From positions 1 to 64,000 of the forward strand of contig CAWEUI010000007.1 of the NCBI GenBank assembly GCA_963812195.1: a stretch of 64,000 nt of DNA. The letters are read 5' to 3'. Position numbers and translations under genes: made by a program. Every line of letters starts with the position of its first letter. The first letter of the stretch is position 1. This document shows positions 1-8,012 of this stretch, piece after piece. Under the pieces are notes generated by a model. That model was not told where the DNA came from. It worked only from the letters and a program-made list of their open reading frames with translations, and ran no database searches. This stretch comes from ZC4RG30 sp963812195. GTDB lineage: Bacteria > Pseudomonadota > Gammaproteobacteria > Steroidobacterales > Steroidobacteraceae.

Positions 1-87
1 GCCTGCCCGCTTCAGTTCAATGATCGCTTCGCGGATCGGGGTCTGCGAGGCGCCGATACGGGCGAGCAGTCCTTTCAGGGAATCGGC
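1..87 (-). CDS. GntR-family transcriptional regulator, fragment at window edge
   Basis: Read on the minus strand, the first 87 bases encode LPAGADSLKGLLARIGASQT followed by PIREAIIELKRAG. This is the end of the winged-helix wing-turn and recognition helix of a GntR/FadR-type DNA-binding domain; the usual form is LAARxGVSxTPVREAL. The gene runs off the left edge, so neither the effector domain nor the start can be seen. It overlaps the 3' end of the abiEii remnant in another frame. The call rests on about 33 residues only, so the subfamily is unknown. Confidence 0.45.
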
Positions 88-1004
88 GCCGGCTGGTAGG
101 GTCCGCGCAACAGCTCCGGATACCTCCCCCGACGGAATTCTTCGATAGCCTTCTCGGTCGACTTCCACGTATCGCCCCGGATTCTCACAATGAGATCTCT
201 CCACACTCGCTCGAAAGCCTGCAACGCATCGTCGTCATTGAAACGAATGCCAGCGGGCAACAGCGGCGCAATATCTTCTGTCAGGCTGCGAGTGAGCTTT
301 TCCAGCATGCGCTGCTCGGCTGTGGCGCGCGTGATCGGATTGCCCTCCAGCGCAAGATAATGATCGAAACACGCAATGAGCTTGTCGGGATCAAGCGCGA
401 GCTGCTCCAGACCATGATACAGATCAAAAGATCACGGTTCCTGCGTCGCTGCAGCAACGCCCGCAACTTGGTACCGAACAACTCTTCTGGCTCAAAGGAA
501 GCGATTTCGGCTTTGCCCTGATACCAGTCACTGTCCACCGCAAATGGATAGGGCTTGATGCCAAACAGATGCGCGTGTTCGCGCGTGTTGATTTTCGACC
601 TTAAGCTTCAGGGTCGTTTGCAGGTCAGCTTCTGGCGCGAACCTGAATACCAGATGCATTGAATGCCCAGCTTGGTCACTGCGACACTTTCCAAGCCATG
701 AAAGAGCTTCGCGGATCGCATTGACGGTTCTGCCGATCGGTTCAGCTTCCGGCTGTTACAATCAATGTCTGCTGAATAGCGCAATGGCTGCTTCAACAGA
801 AGCTTGTTGATGGCTGTGCCACCAGAAAAGCAATCTTCACTTCAACGCCGGCGCGTTGAAAAGGTCGCACAACGTGCGGCAGATGATCAGATCCTGCTCG
901 ACCTGACGCGCATCCGGCCATGGCGCCTTCGCGCTCCACGCCTGAATGTAGGCAGCAGGAATCAAAAATCGGCCTCTACTGTTTCGTTGATGATCAACTT
1001 CCAT
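75..1004 (-). pseudogene. abiEii: AbiEii-type nucleotidyltransferase toxin, frameshifted
   Basis: This is the toxin half of a type IV toxin-antitoxin system, a DNA polymerase beta-like nucleotidyltransferase. Reading through shifts gives an ATG at 1004, an N-terminal segment with AAYIQAWSAKAPWPDARQVE, then the hallmark GGTAINK and LRYSADID motifs (around 760-835), the KxE segment EELFGTKLRALLQRR near 440-480, and a helical C-terminus ending at 75, about 310 residues in all. Frame changes are visible near 428 (one T short in a T run on the coding strand), 598 (one extra A), 757, 818 and 833. Known AbiEii proteins give bacteriostasis and phage abortive infection. As written it cannot make a full protein. 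Whether that is decay or consensus error is not decidable here. Confidence 0.75.
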
Positions 1005-1016
1005 TTCGATGCTCTC

Positions 1017-1777
1017 TCATGAAGACATGCGCCCTTCGAGCAATGGCTTCACGGAGGGATCAAGCAGCACGGCTGTCTTGGCCTGCTTTACAAATGCCTG
1101 CAAGGCCTTGGCCTGGCGCGCGTGCTGCATCTGTTCAGACCAGGTAGCCCAGGCGCCGTACGACGAGTTTTCGTAGTGAACGGCAGCTTTGGCGAGGCTC
1201 GCCGGTGTCGCTCGGCCACCTAGATCCTTGACGATCTGTGCCAACCCATTGAGGCCGCCAGCCTTGTGGAAATAACGGGCGCAGTCAGCAGAGTCAATTC
1301 CACGCCTGCAACCTTGGCAAAGCCAGCATCGCTCTTCATTGAGTCGAGCCAATTGCCACGGTTCACCCGCTGAAGTCCGCCCGGACTTGATAGATGAATT
1401 CCAGACGATGTCGGCCTATCTCGAAATCGCGCATCTGCTTTGGCACGATGACCTGGAAGACCATTGCCGCTTGGTGTGTGGCCCCATGGAATGCCGCTGC
1501 GCGCAGCAGCGAGATCCGGTAGTCCATCTTCAGGTACTTCATCAGGGGATCGATCCAGCGGACGGGATCAGGAGCACCCGCGGCCTTATCTTTCGGATCG
1601 TAGAATCAGATAGAAGCCCTGCCGTGGACTGGCCAGACGGCCCTTTTTGATCTGCCGCGTCAGGGCCGCGCTGAGCGCAACTGGCGTCGAGGCGAGCGCG
1701 GAAAGCGCGTCTTTACGCGAGAAGTAGGCGCGACCCTGCGCCAGTCAATCACTGAAGAATTGCTCTAAGGTCGCCAT
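1017..1777 (-). pseudogene. abiEi: AbiEi-type antitoxin/autorepressor, nonsense plus frameshifts
   Basis: This is the antitoxin half of the AbiE pair, ending 12 bases before abiEii. From the ATG at 1777 it reads MATLEQFFSD, then TGA (1745-1747) where a Trp codon would fit. It continues in the same frame through an N-terminal winged-helix region (SRKDALSALASTPVALSAAL, then TRQIKKGRL). After a frame change near 1600 comes the AbiEi core HGATHQAAMVFQVIVPKQ and GRHRLEFIY. Further frame changes near 1380, 1280, 1170 and 1140 lead to the C-terminal ALQAFVKQAKTAVLLDPSVK. The nonsense codon is a substitution, not an indel, so it argues for real inactivation. AbiEi proteins neutralise AbiEii and repress their own operon. 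Confidence 0.75.
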
Positions 1778-1778
1778 T

Positions 1779-1833
1779 CCCAGATCATACGCATAAATCG
1801 ACAATTGATGTTCGTTTTTGCATATGATCTGGG
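1779..1833. promoter_or_regulatory. Long inverted repeat upstream of abiEi (likely AbiEi operator)
   Basis: CCCAGATCATACGCA at 1779-1793 and TGCATATGATCTGGG at 1819-1833 form a 15-base inverted repeat with one mismatch and a 25-base spacer. The proximal arm begins one base before the abiEi start codon (1775-1777). AbiEi antitoxins are known to bind inverted repeats in their own promoter cooperatively, so this is the natural operator. The repeat is far better preserved than the genes it serves. No convincing -35 box is visible between the arms. Confidence 0.7.
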
Positions 1834-1903
1834 AAGCGCCCGGAGACCCGATATGGCGGGTAATACGTGCGCGTTCGCATGGAATGCGGTCATGCCATCT
1901 CGG

Positions 1904-2178
1904 CTACTCAGAAAACAACCTCAACGCAGCGCGATGCAGGCGCGGCAACAGGCCGCAGCTTCCGAAGAGCAGCAGCGCGCCCCAGAACGGAAATGCGGCG
2001 CGCTACCCGAGAACTCAAGGAAGACAGCGGAGACGATCCCCAGCACCGCTAGCGTCGTGAATCCAATCCGGACGAGGGGTTCGCATATCAACAGCAACCA
2101 GTAGATCGGGAGACGGATCACTATCCAGATCAACGCCCCGATGGCACCCAGCGCAGAAGGCTGTCGCTGGCCGTTCAT
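1904..2178 (-). CDS. Small membrane protein of unknown function, one frameshift
   Basis: The ATG at 2178 opens a frame with at least two hydrophobic helices (LGAIGALIWIVIRLPIYWLL, then LVRIGFTTLAVLGIVSAVFL). Near 2002 the frame appears to lose one base in a T run of the coding strand. After correction it reads HFPFWGALLLFGSCGLLPRL and stops at 1904, giving about 91 residues and a third hydrophobic stretch. It starts about ten bases after the corrected integrase stop, so the two may be cotranscribed. I do not recognise the family. The hydrophobic pattern on both sides of the shift supports a real gene. Confidence 0.45.
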
Positions 2179-2187
2179 GCTTCTTGC

Positions 2188-3360
2188 TCAGGACACAGGT
2201 TCGGCTTCTGCAAGCCAGCTCTTCCAGATGATTCGCCCATGCCTGCATCATCTCGGCGCGCGGCTTCAAATAGGTGCGTAGTTGTAAGCCGCGCTGGTGT
2301 CGTCACGCTCCTCATGCGCCAACTGCAGCTCGATGTGCTCGTGCGCGAAGCCCTGCTCGTGAAGAATCGTGGAGGCTACGCCTCGGAATCCGTGTCCAGT
2401 CATCCGGCTCCGGTATCCCATCCGGTACAGCGCGAACAGCAGCGTGTTGTTGCTCATGGGCTTCTGCGGATTTACGTCACCCGGAAATACCAACTCCCGG
2501 CTCAATGAGATCTCCTTCAGCCTCTCCAGGACCTCGATCGCCTGCGTGCTCAGCGCGACGATGTGAGGCGTCTTCATCTTCATTCTTTCGGCCGGGATAT
2601 CCCAACGCGCGTCTTCGAAGTTGAACTCCGGCCAGCGCGCGCCAATCAGCTCCGAGGTTCGGACGAACGTCAGCGCCATGAGTTTCAGCGCCAACACCGT
2701 GTGCTCACTGCCGGCATACGAATTGATTGCCTGCAGGAGTGCCGGAAGTTCCTTCGCAGTGACCCGCGGGTGATTGCGCTTCTTGCGGGCCTTAAGGATG
2801 TCGGCGGGCCTGACGTCCGCCACGGGATTGCGCTCGGCCAAATCGTTTGCCACCGCGTAGCGCATGATCTGCGCGCAGTTCTGCAGCACCCGCTTGGCGA
2901 TCTCGGCCGCACCCCGCTGCTCGATCTTCTGAACCGCCTCGCGGAATGCGGATGCGGGGACCTCTGCAACAGGCTGCGACCCTATTGAAGGGAAGATGTC
3001 GGTTTCCAGGCGCTTGAGAACATAGAAGGCGTATTGGTGATGTCGTCCCACTTTCCAGCGCTCGTACCACGCCCGAGCGACTGACTCGAAAGTCCTGACG
3101 GCGATCTGCTTCTGGGCGGCCGGATCGATCCCCGCACTGAGTTCCCGCCTGGCATCCTGGTGACGTGCTCTCGCGGTAGCCAGCAGCACGTCGGGATAGG
3201 TACCCAGAGCAAGAGTTTTGCGCTTGCCCTGGAACCGGTAGTCGAATCGCCAGTAGCGTCCGCCATTGGGCATCACGGCCAAATACAGGCCTCCGCCGTC
3301 GGCAATCTTCACCGGACGGCCGGAGGGCTTCGCGTTACGAACCCGAGCTTCATTCAACAT
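2188..3360 (-). CDS. P4-type tyrosine recombinase/integrase, C-terminal frameshift
   Basis: This is a site-specific recombinase that integrates and excises the element. The N-terminal DUF4102 arm-binding domain is recognisable (RNAKPSGRPVKIADGGGLYL), followed by the SAM-like core-binding region and the catalytic domain. The latter has the first Arg in FVRTSELIGARW, HGFR near residue 340, LAHEERD, and the nucleophile Tyr in AAYN. The uncorrected frame stops at 2266. A one-base shift near 2268 restores YLKPRAEMMQAWANHLEEL, the usual end of this family, and a second shift near 2205 would give a stop at 2188 and a typical 390 residues. The ATG at 3360 (MLNEARVRNAKP) fits the family better than the upstream ATG at 3378. 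Confidence 0.88.
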
Positions 3361-3361
3361 C

Positions 3362-3412
3362 TGACGGTATCTCCGCATGTCGGCGGATCCGATACCGTCA
3401 AAAGTACCGTCA
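3362..3412. repeat. TACCGTCA repeats between integrase and tRNA (candidate arm sites)
   Basis: TACCGTCA occurs at 3393-3400 and 3405-3412, and its reverse complement TGACGGTA at 3362-3369. GACGGTATC (3363-3371) and GATACCGTC (3391-3399) also form a perfect 9-base inverted repeat. Repeated short sites just upstream of a P4-type integrase gene are typical arm-type binding or autoregulatory sites. No protein binding can be shown from sequence. Confidence 0.45.
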
Positions 3413-3524
3413 CCGCGTTGAGACGTGCCGAGAGCCTATGAGACAGCTTGAGACCGGAAAACCCTTAGTTTCCCGGCATTTATGGCTGTTTCTAGGACCG
3501 CCTGAGCTGGCGTAAATCGGTAAT

Positions 3525-3601
3525 TGGTGGAAAGGGAGGGACTCGAACCCTCGACCCCGGCATTATGAGTGCCGTGCTCTAACCAGCTGAGCTACCTTTC
3601 C
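3525..3601 (-). tRNA. tRNA-Met (CAT anticodon), probable integration target
   Basis: The full cloverleaf is present: acceptor GGAAAGG paired with CCTTTCC, D-arm TAGCTCAGCTGGTTAGAGCA, anticodon arm CGGCA-CTCATAA-TGCCG, T-arm with GGTTCGAGTCC, and an encoded CCA. The CAT anticodon fits elongator Met; the TGCCG stem after the loop resembles elongator Met more than Ile2 (lysidine-modified CAU), but Ile2 cannot be excluded by eye. The integrase gene lies on the 3' side. Confidence 0.92.
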
Positions 3602-3658
3602 ATAAGGCCCCTGGCCTGCCGCCCAGGGCCGCAAGCAGGTGCGACCCCCAACGAAAGC

Positions 3659-3687
3659 GGGGGCCGCGGATTCTCCGGACGGCCCCC
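3659..3687 (-). terminator. GC-rich hairpin after TonB receptor gene
   Basis: GGGGGCCG (3659-3666) pairs with CGGCCCCC (3680-3687), and the inner CGGA/TCCG extends the stem around a TTC loop. It sits 66 bases past the receptor stop on the minus strand and is followed there by GCTTTCGTT, only weakly T-rich. A terminator is plausible but imperfect. Confidence 0.45.
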
Positions 3688-3752
3688 GAGGGTGTCAAGC
3701 GGACCGTGGCCGGGCCGCCCTGACGGACGGCCAGACCCCGGCTGAATAGCGG

Positions 3753-6131
3753 CTAGAACCTCTTCTTCAGCGTCACGGCCCACTCGCGCGGGTGGCCCGG
3801 CGAACCGGAGATGATGCCGGCGCGGTCGTAGGCATCGTAGACCGTGGTGTAGTAGTACTTGTCGAAGATGTTGGTCACTTCCAGCGCAGCCTCGAGGTTG
3901 TTCTGGTCGTTACGCCACGTCAGGCGCGCGTTGGCGATCGAGTGCGAGTCGATGGCGCTGCGCTCCAGGTTGTTCGTGTTCGTGTACTGCTTGCCCGTGT
4001 AGGAGAAGTCCACGCGCGGGGTAAGCGACTGCGATCCGCCCAGCTGCAGCGTGTACTGCGCGCCGGCGCTCCACTTCCACTTCGGCGTGTACGGTGCGGT
4101 GCTGCCCGGTGCGATGGCGCCACCCTGGGCCAGGGCACTGACATCCTTGATCTTGAAGTCGATGTAGCTCAGTGAGCTGTCGAGCATGAAGCCACGGGAC
4201 TCGTAGCTGCCCTCCAGTTCCGCGCCCTTCACGTGGGCGGTTCCGACGTTGAGGACCAGCGAGCAGATCGGAGGTGCCCCCGCCGGAATGTACCCCGGCG
4301 GACAGGTCACGGCGCCGCCCTGAATGTCCTTGTAGTTCGAATAGAACACATCGCCATTCAGGCGCAGGTGGTGGTTGAGCCACTCGGTCTTGGCGCCGAC
4401 TTCATAGGAAGTCTCGGTCTCCGGATTGAACGGTGCGGCCTGCGCCGGATAGAACGGCCGCGGGTTGATGCCGCCGCCCTTGAAGCCGGTGGCAACCTGA
4501 CCATAGGTCATGACCGAGTCGGTCACCTGGTACTGCAGGCCGGCACGCCAGTCGACCTTGCTGCCCGAATAGCTGCCCACCTTGCCATCCAGACCGGCAA
4601 GGATGTTGTTGAGCACGCTGCCGTCCGGATTACGGCGCGAGAACGTGTAGTCCTTGGACTCCTTCGTGTAGCGCAGGCCACCGATTGCCGTGAGCTGGTC
4701 GGTCACCTTGAAGCTCACGTTCGCGAAGGCCGCCTTGGCGTCGGAGTGGATCGGGTCGTTCTGCTGGAAGGCCGGCAGCGAGGAGTAGCGCAGGTCCTGG
4801 TAGGAGGGATACCAGGTGGTCTCCTTCATGTAGAAACCGCCCAGCGTCCAATCCAGACGGCTGTCCAGGGCGTTGCCGTTGAGGCGCAGTTCCTGGGTGA
4901 AGGCCCACAGCGGCTGAGTGCCGTCACCGAGCTGCTGGTTCAGCGGCGACAGGTCGTTGTCGTTCTGGAACCCGGACCGGAAGTCCCTGTAGGACGAAAT
5001 CGAATCCAGGGACACGCCATCGTTGATTTTCCAGTTGATGTTGCTGGATACACCCCAGCTGCGGAAATAGCTGCGGCCGGCGGTGGTGCGGGCCGGTCGA
5101 TTCGCCGTGCCCTCCATCGTGTACGTGCCGTAGTTGTAGTACGAACCCGGCGGCGGCACGAAGGCATCCAGTCCATAGATGTGATTGCCGACGTGCCAGG
5201 GATCGACATCGTCATTGGGCGTATAGCCGCCCGCTCCCAACGGCTTCGCCGCGATCAGCACCGAAGGCGTGGTAGTGCGGTCATCATTTGTGAAGTCGCC
5301 AATCACCGTGACGGTAACGGGGCTGCCGTTGTCAAAGCGCAGGACGCCGCGCAGGGCCTGGTAATTGATCTCGCCTTCCCGGGCCAGAACGCAATCGGTG
5401 TTGTACGACAGGCTGCGCGGGAAGCCACTGTTCGGGTACACGCAGCCGTAGTCCAGACGATCCACGTAGCCGGCCTGCCGCTTGGACACACCGGAAAGCC
5501 GTGCCGACAGGCTGTCGGTGATGGCGAAGTCGGCGCTGCCGCGCAGGTCGACGCGGTTGCGAATGCCGTAGGTGGCGGACACATAGCCCGTGTTGTCACC
5601 CTTGGGCATCTTCGAATACAGCTTCACCGCGCCACCGATGGAGTTACGGCCGGCCAGCGTGCCCTGCGGGCCGCGCAGGATCTCCACCCGGTCCAGGTCC
5701 AGCAGGTCCAGCATGGACCCGGTCAGCGTCGGGAAGTACACGTCGTCGATGTAGATGCCCACGCCCGGCTCGAAGGCCGGGTTGAAGTCGGCCTGACCCA
5801 CACCGCGCAGGTAGATGGCCATGGACGGGCCATAGGGTCCGCCCTGCTGGGCCAGCGTGACGCTGGGCGCCTGGGCCGCGATCTCGTTCAGGCTGGTCTG
5901 GCTGCGCGCCTCCATCATCTCGCCGTTGACCGCCGTGATGGCGATGGGCGTCTGCTGCAGGTTCTGCTGGCGGAACTGCGCGGTGACGACCACCTCGGCC
6001 AGTTCGGTATCGTCGTCGGCGGCCATGGCCGGCACGGCCACGGCGGCCAGCAGCCCGCAGCCCATGGCAAGGCGGACTGCTGCGGAAACGTTGCGGCGAG
6101 CGGCAATGGCCCGCGGTTGAGCATGTGACAC
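3753..6131 (-). CDS. TonB-dependent outer-membrane receptor
   Basis: This is a complete receptor of 792 residues. It has a signal peptide (AMGCGLLAAVAVPAMAADDD), a TonB box-like stretch ELAEVVVTAQ, a plug domain (IYLRGVGQADF, GVGIYIDDVYF, DRVEILRGPQGTLAGRNSIG) and a long beta-barrel ending in the expected terminal Phe (TLKKRF). Start chosen: GTG at 6131 with GGGGTG about eight bases upstream. The plug resembles receptors of the pesticin/sugar/siderophore group common in Xanthomonadales and Sphingomonadales, but the substrate cannot be told. No frameshift is seen. It stands alone between tRNA-Met and ychF, outside any obvious operon. Confidence 0.92.
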   Translation of the reverse strand: MSHAQPRAIAARRNVSAAVRLAMGCGLLAAVAVPAMAADDDTELAEVVVTAQFRQQNLQQTPIAITAVNGEMMEARSQTSLNEIAAQAPSVTLAQQGGPYGPSMAIYLRGVGQADFNPAFEPGVGIYIDDVYFPTLTGSMLDLLDLDRVEILRGPQGTLAGRNSIGGAVKLYSKMPKGDNTGYVSATYGIRNRVDLRGSADFAITDSLSARLSGVSKRQAGYVDRLDYGCVYPNSGFPRSLSYNTDCVLAREGEINYQALRGVLRFDNGSPVTVTVIGDFTNDDRTTTPSVLIAAKPLGAGGYTPNDDVDPWHVGNHIYGLDAFVPPPGSYYNYGTYTMEGTANRPARTTAGRSYFRSWGVSSNINWKINDGVSLDSISSYRDFRSGFQNDNDLSPLNQQLGDGTQPLWAFTQELRLNGNALDSRLDWTLGGFYMKETTWYPSYQDLRYSSLPAFQQNDPIHSDAKAAFANVSFKVTDQLTAIGGLRYTKESKDYTFSRRNPDGSVLNNILAGLDGKVGSYSGSKVDWRAGLQYQVTDSVMTYGQVATGFKGGGINPRPFYPAQAAPFNPETETSYEVGAKTEWLNHHLRLNGDVFYSNYKDIQGGAVTCPPGYIPAGAPPICSLVLNVGTAHVKGAELEGSYESRGFMLDSSLSYIDFKIKDVSALAQGGAIAPGSTAPYTPKWKWSAGAQYTLQLGGSQSLTPRVDFSYTGKQYTNTNNLERSAIDSHSIANARLTWRNDQNNLEAALEVTNIFDKYYYTTVYDAYDRAGIISGSPGHPREWAVTLKKRF

Positions 6132-6213
6132 TTGAACACCCCCTAGTGCTCTCGAGATCTGAACCGCGCCGGCGGCGCGGAGCTTGAGGGGGCAGACTCT
6201 AGTCGGGTTGTTC

Positions 6214-6236
6214 CTGATCAGCTATCAGTGCTGATA
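6214..6236. promoter_or_regulatory. Adjacent palindromes upstream of the TonB receptor
   Basis: CTGATCAG (6214-6221) is a perfect palindrome, followed at once by TATCAG-TG-CTGATA (6223-6236). They lie 80-105 bases before the GTG start of the receptor gene, in the 140-base gap after ychF. This is operator-like in size and symmetry; the regulator is unknown. Confidence 0.35.
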
Positions 6237-6271
6237 CGGTCATATCCTGTAGGTTATACCCTCGCGGCGAG

Positions 6272-7360
6272 CTAGACATTGAAGCGGAAGTGCATGACGT
6301 CGCCTTCCCGCACCACGTACTCCTTGCCTTCCAGCCGCAGCTTGCCGGCTTCCCTGGCGCCGCCCTCGCCGCGGCAGGCAATGTAGTCCTCGTAGCCGAT
6401 TACCTCGGCGCGGATGAAGCCGCGTTCGAAGTCCGTGTGAATGACGCCGGCCGCCTGCGGGGCGGTGGAGCCGGCCCGTACCGTCCAGGCGCGGACCTCC
6501 TTCTCCCCCGCGGTGAAATAGGTGGCCAGCCCCAGCAGCTCATAGGCCGCGCGAATGACCCGGTCCAGTCCCGGCTCGCTCAAGCCCATGTCCTTCAGGA
6601 ACTCGCCCTTCTCGGCATCGTCGAGCTGGGCGATCTCGGCCTCCATGGCCGCGCACACCGCGACCACCACGGCGCCCTCCTGCGCGGCACGCGCGCGCAC
6701 CGTATCCAGGTAGGGGTTGTCGGTGAAGCCCGCCTCACCGACGTTGGCCACGTACATGATGGGCTTGAGCGTGAGCAGGTGCAGATCACGCAGTTCGACG
6801 CGCTCCTCCGGCGACAGCGACATGGACCGCGCCGGCTTGCCCTGGTTCAGGTGCTCGCGCAGGCGCGCCAGCAGATCGCGCCTGCGGATCGCTTCCTTGT
6901 CGCCGGCCTTGGCGGCCTTGGCGGCACGATCCACAGCCTTCTCCACGCTGGCCAGGTCCGCCAGGCCCAGCTCGGTATCGATCACGTCGATATCGGAGAT
7001 CGGATCCACCTTGCCGGCCACGTGCACCACGTCGGCACTGGCGAAGCAGCGCACCACATGGGCGATGGCATCGGTCTCGCGGATGTGCGCCAGGAACTGG
7101 TTGCCCAGCCCCTCGCCTTTCGACGCGCCCGCGACGAGGCCGGCGATGTCCACGAATTCCACGCGGTCGGCAGCACCCTTCCGGTTTGGCGATGTCCGCC
7201 AGGGCATCCAGGCGCGGTCGGGCACGCCGACCACGCCCACGTTCGGGTCGATGGTGCAGAAGGGGTAGTTCTCCGCCGCGATCTGCGCCTTGGTCAGCGC
7301 GTTGAACAGGGTCGACTTGCCCACGTTGGGCAGCCCGACGATGCCGCATTTGATTCCCAT
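6272..7360 (-). CDS. ychF: Ribosome-binding ATPase YchF (OLA1 family)
   Basis: This is an Obg-related P-loop protein that binds ribosomes and prefers ATP. Its G1 motif GLPNVGKSTLF is at residues 9-19, the ENYPFCTIDPNVG segment and DIAGLVAGASKGEGLGNQFL follow, and the C-terminal TGS domain ends in EGDVMHFRFNV. Length is 362, one residue short of the usual 363. Between about 7165 and 7215 the translation reads DRAWMPWRTSPNRKGAADRV where the family has DPRLDALADIAKPE...LPTRV. That fits three single-base losses that cancel (two are GACC where GACCC is expected). The protein is therefore probably normal and the local sequence wrong. Last gene of prs-rplY-pth-ychF. Confidence 0.95.
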   Translation of the reverse strand: MGIKCGIVGLPNVGKSTLFNALTKAQIAAENYPFCTIDPNVGVVGVPDRAWMPWRTSPNRKGAADRVEFVDIAGLVAGASKGEGLGNQFLAHIRETDAIAHVVRCFASADVVHVAGKVDPISDIDVIDTELGLADLASVEKAVDRAAKAAKAGDKEAIRRRDLLARLREHLNQGKPARSMSLSPEERVELRDLHLLTLKPIMYVANVGEAGFTDNPYLDTVRARAAQEGAVVVAVCAAMEAEIAQLDDAEKGEFLKDMGLSEPGLDRVIRAAYELLGLATYFTAGEKEVRAWTVRAGSTAPQAAGVIHTDFERGFIRAEVIGYEDYIACRGEGGAREAGKLRLEGKEYVVREGDVMHFRFNV

Positions 7361-7404
7361 CTATCGCAACCTTGTCGTTCAGATCAGCGGCGTATGCAGC
7401 TTCT

Positions 7405-7961
7405 TCATGGCGTATTCGGGGCCGTGTCGATCAGCTCCGGCACGATGTCGGCGGCCGGCGGGATGGCCACTTCGATCGCCGCGCGCTCGTTGGCGCGCAG
7501 GCCGCTCAGCAGCCAGGGCGTCACCAGCTCCTGGAGCCCGGATGCCCCACCCCGATGCGCAGACGCCAGAAGTCCGGACCGAGGTGAGCTATGAGGCTCT
7601 TCAAGCCATTGTGCCCACCAGCGCCGCCCCCGCTCTTGAGTCGCACCTCGCCGGGCGGCAGATCCAGCTCGTCGTGGACCACCAGGATCGACGGCGTTTC
7701 GATCTTGTAGAACGACGCCACCGCGCCCGTCACCCGGCCGCTGTTGTTCATGTAGTCCTGCGGCTTGACCAGCCAGCACTCGGCGCCGCCCAGTCGCGTA
7801 CGGGCCAGCTCCGCGTTGAAGCGCGATTCCAGCCGGAACGTGCCGCCATGGCGCACCACCAGCTCCTCGACCAGCCAGAAGCCGGCGTTGTGGCGGGTGG
7901 CCTCGTACTCGCGCCCGGGATTGCCCAGACCCACGATGAGCTGTATCGGGAGTCCGGGCAT
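7405..7961 (-). CDS. pth: Peptidyl-tRNA hydrolase, one frameshift
   Basis: Cleaves peptidyl-tRNA released from stalled ribosomes. Visible motifs are LIVGLGNPGREYEATRHNAGF with the catalytic His, KPQDYMNNSG, HDELDLPPGEVRLKSGGG and GHNGLKSLI. The frame breaks near 7545 in GHPGSRSW. Adding one G in the GGG run gives HPGLQELVTPWLLSGLRANE and a stop at 7405, for the normal length of about 185. Because the enzyme is essential in most bacteria, the break is most likely a consensus error. Sits 51 bases after rplY. Confidence 0.93.
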
Positions 7962-8012
7962 CTCGATGGCGGCGCCTTGCGGCTGGCGAGCGGTGGCAAC
8001 CCCTGGAGAGGG

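Larger units (their letters stand above)
1..3525. mobile_element. End of an integrative element at tRNA-Met
   Basis: A P4-type tyrosine integrase starts about 165 bases from the CCA end of a tRNA-Met gene and reads away from it, which is the classic layout of a tRNA-integrated genomic island. Behind it lie an AbiE toxin-antitoxin remnant and a GntR fragment, with more fragmented genes than most of the neighbouring core. The tRNA remains complete with its encoded CCA, so the crossover core should lie in its 3' portion. The other boundary, expected to be a short copy of the tRNA 3' end, is outside the window. Extent and element type are inferred; P4-like satellites and ICE-like islands share this integrase. 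Confidence 0.65.

Noticed and set aside
3525..3601. Initiator tRNA-fMet
   Set aside because: The first acceptor pair is G-C and the anticodon stem lacks the three G-C pairs next to the loop that mark initiators.
4233..6128. 631-codon open frame opposite the first TonB receptor
   Set aside because: Repetitive Arg/Val/His-rich composition with no family motifs; a mirror of the third-position GC bias of a real gene.
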